In this document: positions 44,069 through 51,584 of the stretch, one piece after another
Position numbering within the stretch: the stretch's first letter is position 1
Layout of the letters: every line of letters starts with the position of its first letter
Assembly (NCBI GenBank): GCA_036824005.1
Contig: DAITBA010000005.1
Coordinates: forward strand, 1 to 64,000
DNA length: 64,000 nt
Source of the DNA: DAITBA01 sp036824005
Lineage (GTDB): Bacteria; Pseudomonadota; Gammaproteobacteria; Burkholderiales; Rhodocyclaceae
Direction: 5' to 3'
Notes under the pieces: generated by a model
Told to the model about the DNA's origin: nothing
Seen by the model: the letters and a program-made list of their open reading frames with translations, nothing else
Databases searched by the model: none
Position numbers and translations under genes: made by a program

Positions 44069-45230
44069 GCTGGAATCCTCCGGCAAAGAAACGGTAGGCG
44101 ATGGCATCGCGGCGGTCGCCGCTCAGCCTGCACGTCGGGCAGAACGCGTCGATCTCGCTCAGGAAACGCTCCCCGCAGGCACGGCAGGTGCGCACCGTGG
44201 ACTCGATCAGGGGTTCGCTGCGGCGCTCGAACAGCCGCGAAAGATCGAAGTTCTCGCGAATATGCAGTGCCTGGTGATAGCAGGCAGCGACACAGACGCC
44301 GCAGCCGGTGCATTGCGCGGCTTCGAACTCAAGCCGGTAGCGCGTGCCCTCGTCGACGTGCCGCAGCGCGCCCACCGGGCACAGCGTCTCGCACACATTG
44401 CAGGCGACGCAGCGCTCGTCGGCCTCGACCTGCGCCAGCGGCAGCCCGGCAACGGCAACCACCTTCGCCGCCGGTTTGGCGCCGGGCAGCGCGTCGAGCA
44501 CTTTTAGCAACTCGACCCGCCTGGGGCTTTCCAGATGCCGCTGCACGGCTTCCCGGAACGGCGGCGGCGCCTCGCCGGGCGCCTCGACGTCGGGCGCGGA
44601 TGCCGCACCCCCCGTCGACTTCCAGCGTTCGGCCGCGGCACGGAACAAGCCCCTGCGGCCACGGCGCACAGGCGAAGGCGCCTCTTCGGCTTTCCCCGCC
44701 GGAAGCGCGACCGCCCGAATCCGCCCGGTACCCAGCCCGGCCGCCTCGCACAGCGCTTCGGACAGCGCGAGCACCTTGCGCCATTGCGGCGCCGCCTTTT
44801 TGAAGCCGCAGGCGGCACAGTCCGGCGCCGCCAGTTCGACACGCTCGGCGCCGCCGAGCAAGGGCTCCAGCAGCAACGCCTCGTTCAGGCGCGACAGGCA
44901 AGGCACGGAAAGATCCACCCGACCCTGCCCGCGGTCGCAGCCGATGCGGAATACGCTACCCGCCCGCAGCCGTTCGCGCAGACGCTGCGCGAGACGGACA
45001 TCGTCGTCGAGCAGGCCGATGGCGCCGTTCGGACAGGCCGAGGCGCAGGCGCCGCAGCCGACGCAGGTGGCGGAGATTTCCGCGCCGCCCTTGCCCAGCC
45101 GCACTGCGCCGGGCACCGGACAGACCACCGCGCACGCCGCGCAATCCGACTTGCTGCAGCGATAGCGCGAACACAGCGTATCGGTCACGCGCGCCGCCGC
45201 TTGCGGCAGGATTTCCACGGGCAGGTTCAT
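44052..45230 (-). CDS. Polyferredoxin with C-terminal zinc-ribbon-like motif
   Basis: A 392-residue cytoplasmic-looking protein without signal peptide. The N-terminus has ferredoxin-like cysteine groups (CSKSDCAACAVVCP and CVGCGACASACP); a middle region has single cysteines (GCDRG, PCLS, DCAACGFKKA); the C-terminal part has two more [4Fe-4S] motifs (CVACNVCETLCP and CTGCGVCVAAC), then CRACGERF ... FCPTC, which looks like a zinc ribbon. It lies between the FeS subunit and the TorD chaperone. It may deliver electrons, or help mature the enzyme. I do not recognise a characterised family member; similar ferredoxins occur beside other molybdoenzymes. Confidence 0.75.
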   Translation of the reverse strand: MNLPVEILPQAAARVTDTLCSRYRCSKSDCAACAVVCPVPGAVRLGKGGAEISATCVGCGACASACPNGAIGLLDDDVRLAQRLRERLRAGSVFRIGCDRGQGRVDLSVPCLSRLNEALLLEPLLGGAERVELAAPDCAACGFKKAAPQWRKVLALSEALCEAAGLGTGRIRAVALPAGKAEEAPSPVRRGRRGLFRAAAERWKSTGGAASAPDVEAPGEAPPPFREAVQRHLESPRRVELLKVLDALPGAKPAAKVVAVAGLPLAQVEADERCVACNVCETLCPVGALRHVDEGTRYRLEFEAAQCTGCGVCVAACYHQALHIRENFDLSRLFERRSEPLIESTVRTCRACGERFLSEIDAFCPTCRLSGDRRDAIAYRFFAGGFQRDRSE

Positions 45231-45254
45231 GGTTTCACCTGACGATGCTGCGCC

Positions 45255-45875
45255 TTACTTGGTGTACTGCATGCTGGGCCTGGTGTCGGCCCCGACGACC
45301 GCGATGTTGACGCTACGTGCGCGCTTCTCGCGCATCAGGTCCGTCAACTCGTTTAGCTCGCCGAAGAATCGCACCTTGGCCGGGCAGGTCGTCACGCAGG
45401 CCGGCAACTGGCCCTTATCGATGCGGTGGACGCAGAGCGTGCATTTCTCCATGACCTTTGCCTGCGCGTTGAACTGCGGCGCGCCGTAGGGGCAGGCCCA
45501 TGCGCAGTAGCGGCAGCCGATGCACTTGTCCTTGTTGATGAGGACGATGCCGTCTTCCTTGCGCTTGGTGATTGCGCCCACCGGGCAGGCCGCCTGGCAG
45601 GCAGGCAGGCCGCAGTGCATGCAGGGCATGGGCACGAAAGTGACGCCGACGCTGGGCGTCTTGCTGGCGTCGCGGAAGTCGCCTTCCTCGATCTCGATGA
45701 CGCGGTTGTAGTTGACGCCGACCGGGGTGTTGTTCTCGGCCTTGCAGGCGACGGTGCAGGCGTTGCAGCCGATGCAGTGCTCGAGGTCGACCCACAGCGT
45801 GTATTGCTTCGGGCCCTGTTTCGCGAAGGAGCGATCGACGACTTCGCGGGGCAGTACGGGATTGTACTCAGCCAT
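45255..45875 (-). CDS. Four-cluster ferredoxin subunit of the TtrA/SrdA-like enzyme
   Basis: A 206-residue iron-sulfur protein of the DmsB/TtrB/NrfC type. Four [4Fe-4S] groups: CIGCNACTVAC, CMHCGLPACQAACP, CIGCRYCAWACP and CTLCVH...CVTTCP. There is no signal peptide, so co-export with the Tat-bearing catalytic subunit is expected. It follows the catalytic gene by 10 bp. Its cysteine groups are as in typical two-subunit periplasmic enzymes, but the third, membrane-bound NrfD-type subunit is absent from the operon. A polyferredoxin and cytochromes are encoded instead. Confidence 0.92.
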   Translation of the reverse strand: MAEYNPVLPREVVDRSFAKQGPKQYTLWVDLEHCIGCNACTVACKAENNTPVGVNYNRVIEIEEGDFRDASKTPSVGVTFVPMPCMHCGLPACQAACPVGAITKRKEDGIVLINKDKCIGCRYCAWACPYGAPQFNAQAKVMEKCTLCVHRIDKGQLPACVTTCPAKVRFFGELNELTDLMREKRARSVNIAVVGADTRPSMQYTK

Positions 45876-45885
45876 TACGGTCTCC

Positions 45886-48810
45886 TTAGATTTTTTCCAC
45901 GCGCAGCGGGGTACCGTAGCTCTGGGTGCCGCCGGCCACCGGATCGATGAGGATGCGGTCGCCCAGCACCGGGTCGGCCATGTAGAGCGGATTCACGCTG
46001 AAGCCGGCACCGATGCGCTTGTCGAAGTACTGCGGCTTGCCGTCGGCCGCCCAGGCCTTGCCGCCGGCGCCCCAGCGCCCGTAGGAGTTGCTGACCGAGA
46101 AGACGCCCGGCCGGATGCGGCTGGTGACCCGCACCTGCATCTTGTACCAGCCGTCGCCCATCGAGGTCTCGACGAAGGGGATGTGCCGGCTGGAGGGCGA
46201 CTTGACCTTGACCCAGTCGCCGCTCACCACGCCCAGCTTCTGCGCGTCAGCCGGATTGATCTCGGCGAAGTTCTGCGGCTTGATTTCCGCCAGCCACAGG
46301 TTGTTCATGGTGCGCGTCTGGGTATGCCAGGCGTCCTTGTGGGTATGCAGCTGGAGCGGATATTCCTTCCAGATGGCCGGATCGATCTCCTTCTCGGTGC
46401 AGTCGACGATGAAGCGGTACTGCGGCAGGCCGTCGTAGTACTTGCCGGTCATGCTGTTCTTGTTCGCTGCCACGTTCGCGGCGTAGGCGTAGAGCCCGCG
46501 CACTTGGCGTCCGCCGGGGAAGCGCGTGTAGTCGCCGTCGTACTGCTTGGCCGGGTTCTCGTACTTGCCGCCGAGCTTGACCAGGCGGCTGTCCGGATCC
46601 AGCCCCGGCTCGCCCTTGAAGTCGCCGTTCTTGTAGAACTCGTTCCAGAACTGCCAGGAGTTCATCAGATCCTTGCCCGGCCCGCCACCGTCCTTGCCGA
46701 AGCCGGGACAGCCGCAGCGGATGGCGAGCTGGATCAGGGTGTCGTCGGCCGTCTGCACGTCGGGATGGACGCCGCGATAGTCCTTGGTCTTCGGATCGAT
46801 GGTGCCGACGACCGGCTGGCGCAGCGCCTGCACCTGGGTCTTCACCGGCGGATAGGTCTTGAAGCCGCCGAAACGCTCGAGGTACTCGGTGTCCGGCAGG
46901 ACGTAGTCGCACAGCAGGGTCGTCTCGCCCATGTAGGCATCGATGCTGAAGGTGAGCGGCATGGCCTTCAGGTCGAGCAGCGCCTCGGTGACGGTCCAGT
47001 TGAGCGGCTGGGTGTAGGCCGGATCGTTGTAGTAGTTCAGATAGGCCTTGTTCTTGTAGGGATAGCCCTTCCTGACCGAGGCGAAGAATTCGGTCGTCAC
47101 GGTGCGGACCGCCAGGGGATAGAAGGGCCGGCTCGACGTCGCCTTCTTGCCCTGGTACTTGGCCTTGTGGCGGTCCACCGGCACGCCCTTGTTATCGCGT
47201 TTCGGCCCGCCGACCGATCCGCTGTAGGCCTTGTGGCCGGGGATGTAGCCGCCCTTGCGGTCGATGTTGTCGAGCATCATGTTCAGGGTGATGAGGGCCT
47301 GGCCGTTCCACCAGCCGTTGGACTGCTGGACCGGGCCGCGGAACATCTCGATTACCGGGCGCTTGGCGGCGGAGAACTCCTTCGCCAGGCGGGCGATGGT
47401 GCCGGCCGGAATGTCGCAGAATTTCTCGCATTCCTCGATGGTCTTCTCCTGCGCGCGCTCGCGCAGCATGCGGAACACTGTCTTGTATTTCACGCCGCCG
47501 ATATCGACCTCGGCATCCAGGTCCGCCGCGCCTTCGACCTCATGGAACAGCGTCGGCTTGCCGCCGACCAGCACCACGTAGTCGGCCTGGCCGAGACCTG
47601 CGTCCTTGCCGGTCAGGTAGAGCTTCGGCTCCTTGGTTCGCACCAGATAGGTCATGTCGGTCCAGTTGCGCCGGCCGGTCATCTTCGCCGCCTGTTGGTT
47701 GGGCAGCGTGAGGAAGTCGGTCTTGTAGGCCTTGTTGTCGATCATCCAGCGCAGCATGCCGAGCAGGAAGAAGGCGTCGGTCGAGGGTTTGAGCGGAATC
47801 CACTCGCCCCTGCCGGACTGCAGCGCCTTGGCCGCCGCCGGGGAAAGCCAGGGATCGACGATGACGTGCTTGAACTGCTTGGCGTCCGGCCCGGTGCGCT
47901 TGGCCAGCTTCTGCAGGTAGCGCGCGCGGGTCTGGCCGGGATAGTCGGCGTGGGTGATGTTCGATCCGACGCTGATGAGGTAGGTGCAGTACTCGTAATC
48001 GGCGTAGGCGCCGATCTCGTAGGGCGGCACGTTCATAACGTGCTCGACCACGTTGTAGAAGGTGCCCGCGCAGCGGTCGCAATGGTTGAGCATGTTGGGC
48101 GAGCCGCAGGATTCCTTGACGAAGCGCGGTGTCAGCGGCGACTGCTCGTTGCGCCCGTGCGCCCAGACGAACTGGTTGCGTTTCGGGCCCCAGCCTTCCG
48201 GCGGCGCCTCGTCCATGTAATCCGAATCCTCGGGGCCGATGGGCTTGTCATTGTTGAGGATGGACTTGAGCCCCTCGACCTGACGTGCTTCCTCCCCCGG
48301 AACGTCCTTGAACAGCAGCCCGCCTTCGGTGATTTCGGTCAGCGCCTGTTCCCAGGAAATGGTCTTCCACTTGCCCGAGCCGCGCGGGCCGACGCGCTTC
48401 AGCGGGTGCTTCAGCCGCGCCGGGCTGTACAGCGCGTAGATGCCGGCCTGGCCCTTGGCGCACAGCGTGCCGACGTCCTTGCCGCCCAACCCGCCGTCGA
48501 GGTCGCTCTCCTCGACGATGTCGCCCTTGGCCACGTAGTCGTAGCAGTTCGGGTGGTAGGGGTTGCCGTCGATCTTGACCAGCTCGCCGTTGACGATGGT
48601 GCATTGGATGCCGCAGCCGCTGTGGCACATCAGGCAGACGCTGCGCACGATCTTGGCGTCGGCGCCGACCTTGTCCGGCTGCGAGCCGGCCTTGCCGACC
48701 TGGGCCAGCCATTCCTGCGCATTGGCCGGATGGATCTGCGTCAGCAGCGCCGTCGTCCCGGTAACCTTGAGGAAATCCCGCCGGGTCAGGTGATTGTCGA
48801 GCAGTTTCAT
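45886..48810 (-). CDS. Tat-exported molybdoenzyme, TtrA/SrdA-like
   Basis: A 974-residue DMSO-reductase-family catalytic subunit, head of an eight-gene series. The ATG at 48810 follows a GAGGAGG site. The Tat motif is R10-R11 (TRRDFLK), with cleavage near residue 31. [4Fe-4S] ligands are C59, C62, C66 and, after an unusually long loop, C117. An insertion around EITEGGLLFKDVPGEE resembles tetrathionate reductase TtrA and the selenate reductase SrdA. A cysteine-rich CGSPNMLNHCDRCAG probably holds the Mo ligand. It acts in the periplasm. The substrate is not known; tetrathionate, other sulfur oxyanions, selenate or similar are all possible. The divergent sensor genes probably control it. Confidence 0.85.
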   Translation of the reverse strand: MKLLDNHLTRRDFLKVTGTTALLTQIHPANAQEWLAQVGKAGSQPDKVGADAKIVRSVCLMCHSGCGIQCTIVNGELVKIDGNPYHPNCYDYVAKGDIVEESDLDGGLGGKDVGTLCAKGQAGIYALYSPARLKHPLKRVGPRGSGKWKTISWEQALTEITEGGLLFKDVPGEEARQVEGLKSILNNDKPIGPEDSDYMDEAPPEGWGPKRNQFVWAHGRNEQSPLTPRFVKESCGSPNMLNHCDRCAGTFYNVVEHVMNVPPYEIGAYADYEYCTYLISVGSNITHADYPGQTRARYLQKLAKRTGPDAKQFKHVIVDPWLSPAAAKALQSGRGEWIPLKPSTDAFFLLGMLRWMIDNKAYKTDFLTLPNQQAAKMTGRRNWTDMTYLVRTKEPKLYLTGKDAGLGQADYVVLVGGKPTLFHEVEGAADLDAEVDIGGVKYKTVFRMLRERAQEKTIEECEKFCDIPAGTIARLAKEFSAAKRPVIEMFRGPVQQSNGWWNGQALITLNMMLDNIDRKGGYIPGHKAYSGSVGGPKRDNKGVPVDRHKAKYQGKKATSSRPFYPLAVRTVTTEFFASVRKGYPYKNKAYLNYYNDPAYTQPLNWTVTEALLDLKAMPLTFSIDAYMGETTLLCDYVLPDTEYLERFGGFKTYPPVKTQVQALRQPVVGTIDPKTKDYRGVHPDVQTADDTLIQLAIRCGCPGFGKDGGGPGKDLMNSWQFWNEFYKNGDFKGEPGLDPDSRLVKLGGKYENPAKQYDGDYTRFPGGRQVRGLYAYAANVAANKNSMTGKYYDGLPQYRFIVDCTEKEIDPAIWKEYPLQLHTHKDAWHTQTRTMNNLWLAEIKPQNFAEINPADAQKLGVVSGDWVKVKSPSSRHIPFVETSMGDGWYKMQVRVTSRIRPGVFSVSNSYGRWGAGGKAWAADGKPQYFDKRIGAGFSVNPLYMADPVLGDRILIDPVAGGTQSYGTPLRVEKI

Positions 48811-49021
48811 ACGTTCATCCTCCTCAGATTCATTTGGTTCGGAAGCGGCTTGCTGGCGATGCAACACGAGGCGTTACCAGCCGGTAACCGCGAATCTATC
48901 GGCTCATTCATATGTTCAATACTTGTGTCGACAGGTCCGCGTGCGAGCCTGCGGCGCGCACATGACAACGCAGGATCTAATCGAGAGTGGTTCATTTGCA
49001 ATCGAATCGGCTGTTGTGCTA

Positions 49022-49036
49022 TGGCACAGAGCTTGC
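49022..49036 (+). promoter_or_regulatory. Sigma-54 promoter for the sensor operon
   Basis: TGGCACAGAGCTTGC matches TGGCAC-N5-TTGC exactly, with correct -24/-12 spacing. It points to the PhnD-type, kinase and regulator genes, with a leader of about 230 bases. The last gene of that operon is a sigma-54 activator, so the operon may be self-activated. Confidence 0.65.
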
Positions 49037-49090
49037 GCAAACACAGATAAAAGACGGCAATCTGGATAGCGGCTCTCCAATTTCTGCATT

Positions 49091-49105
49091 GCACAAAATG
49101 GACCA
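49091..49105 (-). promoter_or_regulatory. Sigma-54-like promoter toward the molybdoenzyme locus
   Basis: On the minus strand TGGTCCATTTTGTGC keeps the essential GG and GC at correct spacing, with three differences from TGGCAC-N5-TTGC. It would give a leader of about 270 bases before the ATG at 48810. Weaker than its divergent neighbour. Confidence 0.4.
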
Positions 49106-49281
49106 GACTGCCGTTTGGCTGTGCTAGCACTTTGAATGGATTGATAAACGTCAAACGTCGGAATGGGAGACGGCGGTACCTTGGGCGGTAATATTGGTAG
49201 AAGGTCACCTCTCGGATTACTGGTCCGTAACGGTTATGCAGAGCGGAAGTGTTTTGGTTTCCATTTCGTAACACCCACTTT

Positions 49282-50136
49282 ATGAACAATCCATTTTTCG
49301 TGATTCTGTTTGTGATGTTGCTAGTGAGCGGTACGTCGTTTGCAGGTGATGCACAAGCAGACAAGCCGTTGCGAATCGGCTTGACGCCGACTTTCCCGCA
49401 CGACCAGTACCGGCCGCTCGAAAAATGGCGCCTTTACATGGAGCGGAAACTAGGGCGCTCCGTGGAGTTTGTTCGGCGCGACCGCTACATCGAGACCATG
49501 GACATGTTGCGGTTGAGAAAGCTCGACTTCGCCTGGATTTGCGACTATCCCTACGTGTATTTCAGGAAGCAGGTCCGGCTTCTGGCAGTGCCAGTTCATA
49601 AGGGACGCCCGTATTACCAGTCCTATCTCATCGTCCCGGCGACGGATACCTCCACAACCTCATATTCCCAGCTCAAGGATAAGGTGTTCGCCTACACCGA
49701 CCCTTATTCGAATACCGGCTACCTGACGCCGCGCTACCAATTACAACTGGCCGGCGAAGATCCCGCGCATTATTTCCGCAAGACCTTTTTCGCCTGGTCG
49801 CACCGGCGCGTCATCGAGGCCGTCGCCACCGGCCTCGCCGACGGCGGCGCTGTGAGCAGCCACGTGTGGGACACCTTGTCCATCGGCAGGCCAGAGCTCA
49901 CTTCGGCCATCCGCGTCGTCGGAAAATCCCAGGAATACGGTTTCGCGCCCTTCGTTGCGCAGACCTCCGTGGATGACGAGGACTTCCGGGCGCTGCAAAA
50001 ACTGCTTCTGGACATGCAAACCGACGAGGAGGGCCGGGAAATGCTCCGGCTGCTCAACCTGGACGGTTTCATTGCCGGCGACACCAAGTTGTTCGAACGC
50101 ACCGAGCGGTTGATACGCAGCGTCGGCGAGCAATGA
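49282..50136 (+). CDS. PhnD-type periplasmic binding protein, sensor component
   Basis: A 284-residue secreted protein. Signal peptide about 1-21 (ending TSFAG). The mature sequence has the PhnD/TtrS-type opening LRIGLTPTFPHDQYRPLEKWRLYME and the FAWICDYPYVYFRKQ and SHVWDTL segments of phosphonate/phosphite-type binding proteins. I chose the ATG at 49282; one 33 bases earlier is possible. The stop overlaps the kinase start as ATGA. No ABC permease or ATPase is present, so it is more likely a ligand sensor for the kinase than a transporter part. In the TtrS kinase for tetrathionate a PhnD-like domain is the fused sensor; here it appears as a separate protein. Confidence 0.85.
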   Translation: MNNPFFVILFVMLLVSGTSFAGDAQADKPLRIGLTPTFPHDQYRPLEKWRLYMERKLGRSVEFVRRDRYIETMDMLRLRKLDFAWICDYPYVYFRKQVRLLAVPVHKGRPYYQSYLIVPATDTSTTSYSQLKDKVFAYTDPYSNTGYLTPRYQLQLAGEDPAHYFRKTFFAWSHRRVIEAVATGLADGGAVSSHVWDTLSIGRPELTSAIRVVGKSQEYGFAPFVAQTSVDDEDFRALQKLLLDMQTDEEGREMLRLLNLDGFIAGDTKLFERTERLIRSVGEQ

Positions 50137-51584
50137 ACGTCCTGTTCAACCTCAGTTTCCGTTATAAGATTCCCCTTTGGGGCAGTCTGTTGATCGTGAC
50201 GGCGATACTGGCGGTATCGACCACGCTGATTGCGCAGGCCTACGAGGATCTCGAACAGGACCTGCTGGGCAGTTCGGCGGGACTCGGGAGGACCCTGGCC
50301 AAGACGCTCTTTTCGGCCATGCTGCAGGAGGAGGTGTGGCAGGCCTTCGAAATCATTCGGGCGCCGCTGCACGGCGAAGCGGGCGACAATCCGATCCGGC
50401 CGGAGATGATCCTGGCGCTGGACAGGCAGCAACAGGTGTTCGCCTCCAGCCATCCCAAGACCGTTCCCATGCTAGCCGAGCTGCGCAGCCTGGGCGAGGA
50501 TCAGCGGCGGCTCGCGGAACGCATCGCGACCCATCCCGAACCCGAAGCGCCGATCATCGATCTTTCCGGCGCACAGCGCATTTATGTTGCGATTCCGATC
50601 GCCGAGGAAGGCGCGCGCCTCGGCACGCTGGTGATCGTCCATTCCAAGGATGTCTTTCTAATGCGCTTCGGCAGCGTCGCCTGGCGCAGCGCCGGCATCG
50701 GCCTTCTGGTGCTGGCGGTGCTGCTGCCGATCAACTGGTACTGGGGGCAGCGCACCTCCGTGCCTCTGCTCGCGCTGGCGCGCAGCGCAAGCGACGTGAC
50801 GCATGGCACGCTGCGCGAGCCACCACGCGGAACCTACACATATCAGGACGAACTCGGTCAGCTGTTCGAGAATTTCGGCGTGATGGTCCGCTCCCTGCGC
50901 GAGAAAGCCGAGTTGGAACAGGAAATGGTCCGTTCCGAGCGGCTTGCGGCGGTCGGCCGGCTGTCCGCCGGACTGGCCCACGAAATCAACAACCCCCTCG
51001 GCGGCATGCTGGTGGCCCTGGACAACTTCAAGCGCCGCGCGGGCAACGACGAGCGTACCCTGAAAACCGTAGCGATGATCGAACGCGGCTTGGCACAGAT
51101 CCGCGACACAGTCAGCGCGATGATGGTGGAGGCCAAGGTCAAAAGCCGGGATTTCGTGCCGCACGACGTAGAGGACGTTCAGTTGCTGCTTTCGGGCGAG
51201 GCGCACAAACGCTCGGTGAGTGTGCGCGTCGAACATAACATCGCGCAGCCCCTGGCGTTGCCGGCGACGCTCGTGCGCCAGGTTCTGATGAATATGCTGC
51301 TCAACGGCGTGCAGGCGTCGGAACCGTCCGGCGTTGTCCATTGCCGCCTCGACTACGGTCACGAACGCCTTACGATCGAGACGGAAAATACTGGTCGCCG
51401 CATCCCGCCCGAGGTATTGACCCATCTGTTCGAGCCTTTCGTCAGCGGCAACGACGCCGGGCATGGTTTGGGCCTCTGGGTTACATACCAGATCGTTTCG
51501 CAATTGGGCGGCCAGATCGGTGCGGACTGCAACGATGGCACGACGCGATTCCGCGTCGAATTGCCCGCTGGAGTTGCCACATGA
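50133..51584 (+). CDS. Membrane sensor histidine kinase
   Basis: A 483-residue kinase. Membrane segments lie at about residues 15-36 and 186-206, with a periplasmic domain of about 150 residues between, then a HAMP-like linker. The phospho-acceptor is H283 in GLAHEINNPLGGML. The ATP-binding domain shows NMLLNGVQAS and GHGLGLWV. It is coupled by ATGA on both sides to the PhnD-type gene and to the response regulator. The periplasmic part probably reads the binding protein. The H-box and ATPase are of the NtrB/DctB class, which pairs with sigma-54 regulators. Confidence 0.93.
   Translation: MNVLFNLSFRYKIPLWGSLLIVTAILAVSTTLIAQAYEDLEQDLLGSSAGLGRTLAKTLFSAMLQEEVWQAFEIIRAPLHGEAGDNPIRPEMILALDRQQQVFASSHPKTVPMLAELRSLGEDQRRLAERIATHPEPEAPIIDLSGAQRIYVAIPIAEEGARLGTLVIVHSKDVFLMRFGSVAWRSAGIGLLVLAVLLPINWYWGQRTSVPLLALARSASDVTHGTLREPPRGTYTYQDELGQLFENFGVMVRSLREKAELEQEMVRSERLAAVGRLSAGLAHEINNPLGGMLVALDNFKRRAGNDERTLKTVAMIERGLAQIRDTVSAMMVEAKVKSRDFVPHDVEDVQLLLSGEAHKRSVSVRVEHNIAQPLALPATLVRQVLMNMLLNGVQASEPSGVVHCRLDYGHERLTIETENTGRRIPPEVLTHLFEPFVSGNDAGHGLGLWVTYQIVSQLGGQIGADCNDGTTRFRVELPAGVAT

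Larger units (their letters stand above)
48811..49281. promoter_or_regulatory. Divergent regulatory region, molybdoenzyme locus / sensor operon
   Basis: A 470-bp gene-free stretch, poorer in G and C than its surroundings. It holds: inverted repeat GTTACC-N4-GGTAAC (48873-48888); a sigma-54 promoter facing right (49022-49036); an inverted repeat ACGGCAATCTGG / CCAGACTGCCGT (49054-49065 and 49103-49114, one mismatch); a weaker sigma-54-like site facing left (49105-49091); a perfect palindrome GTGCTAGCAC (49121-49130); an FNR-like site TTGATAAACGTCAA (49141-49154); and direct repeat AAACGTC twice (49146-49159). I see no gene in it. Confidence 0.6.

Noticed and set aside
45712..49050. Very long plus-strand open frame opposite the TtrA/SrdA-like molybdoenzyme
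   Set aside because: It is antisense to strongly conserved Tat, FeS and molybdopterin sequence and its translation is rich in Arg, Ala, Val, His and Leu without domain features, as expected of a GC-rich shadow frame.
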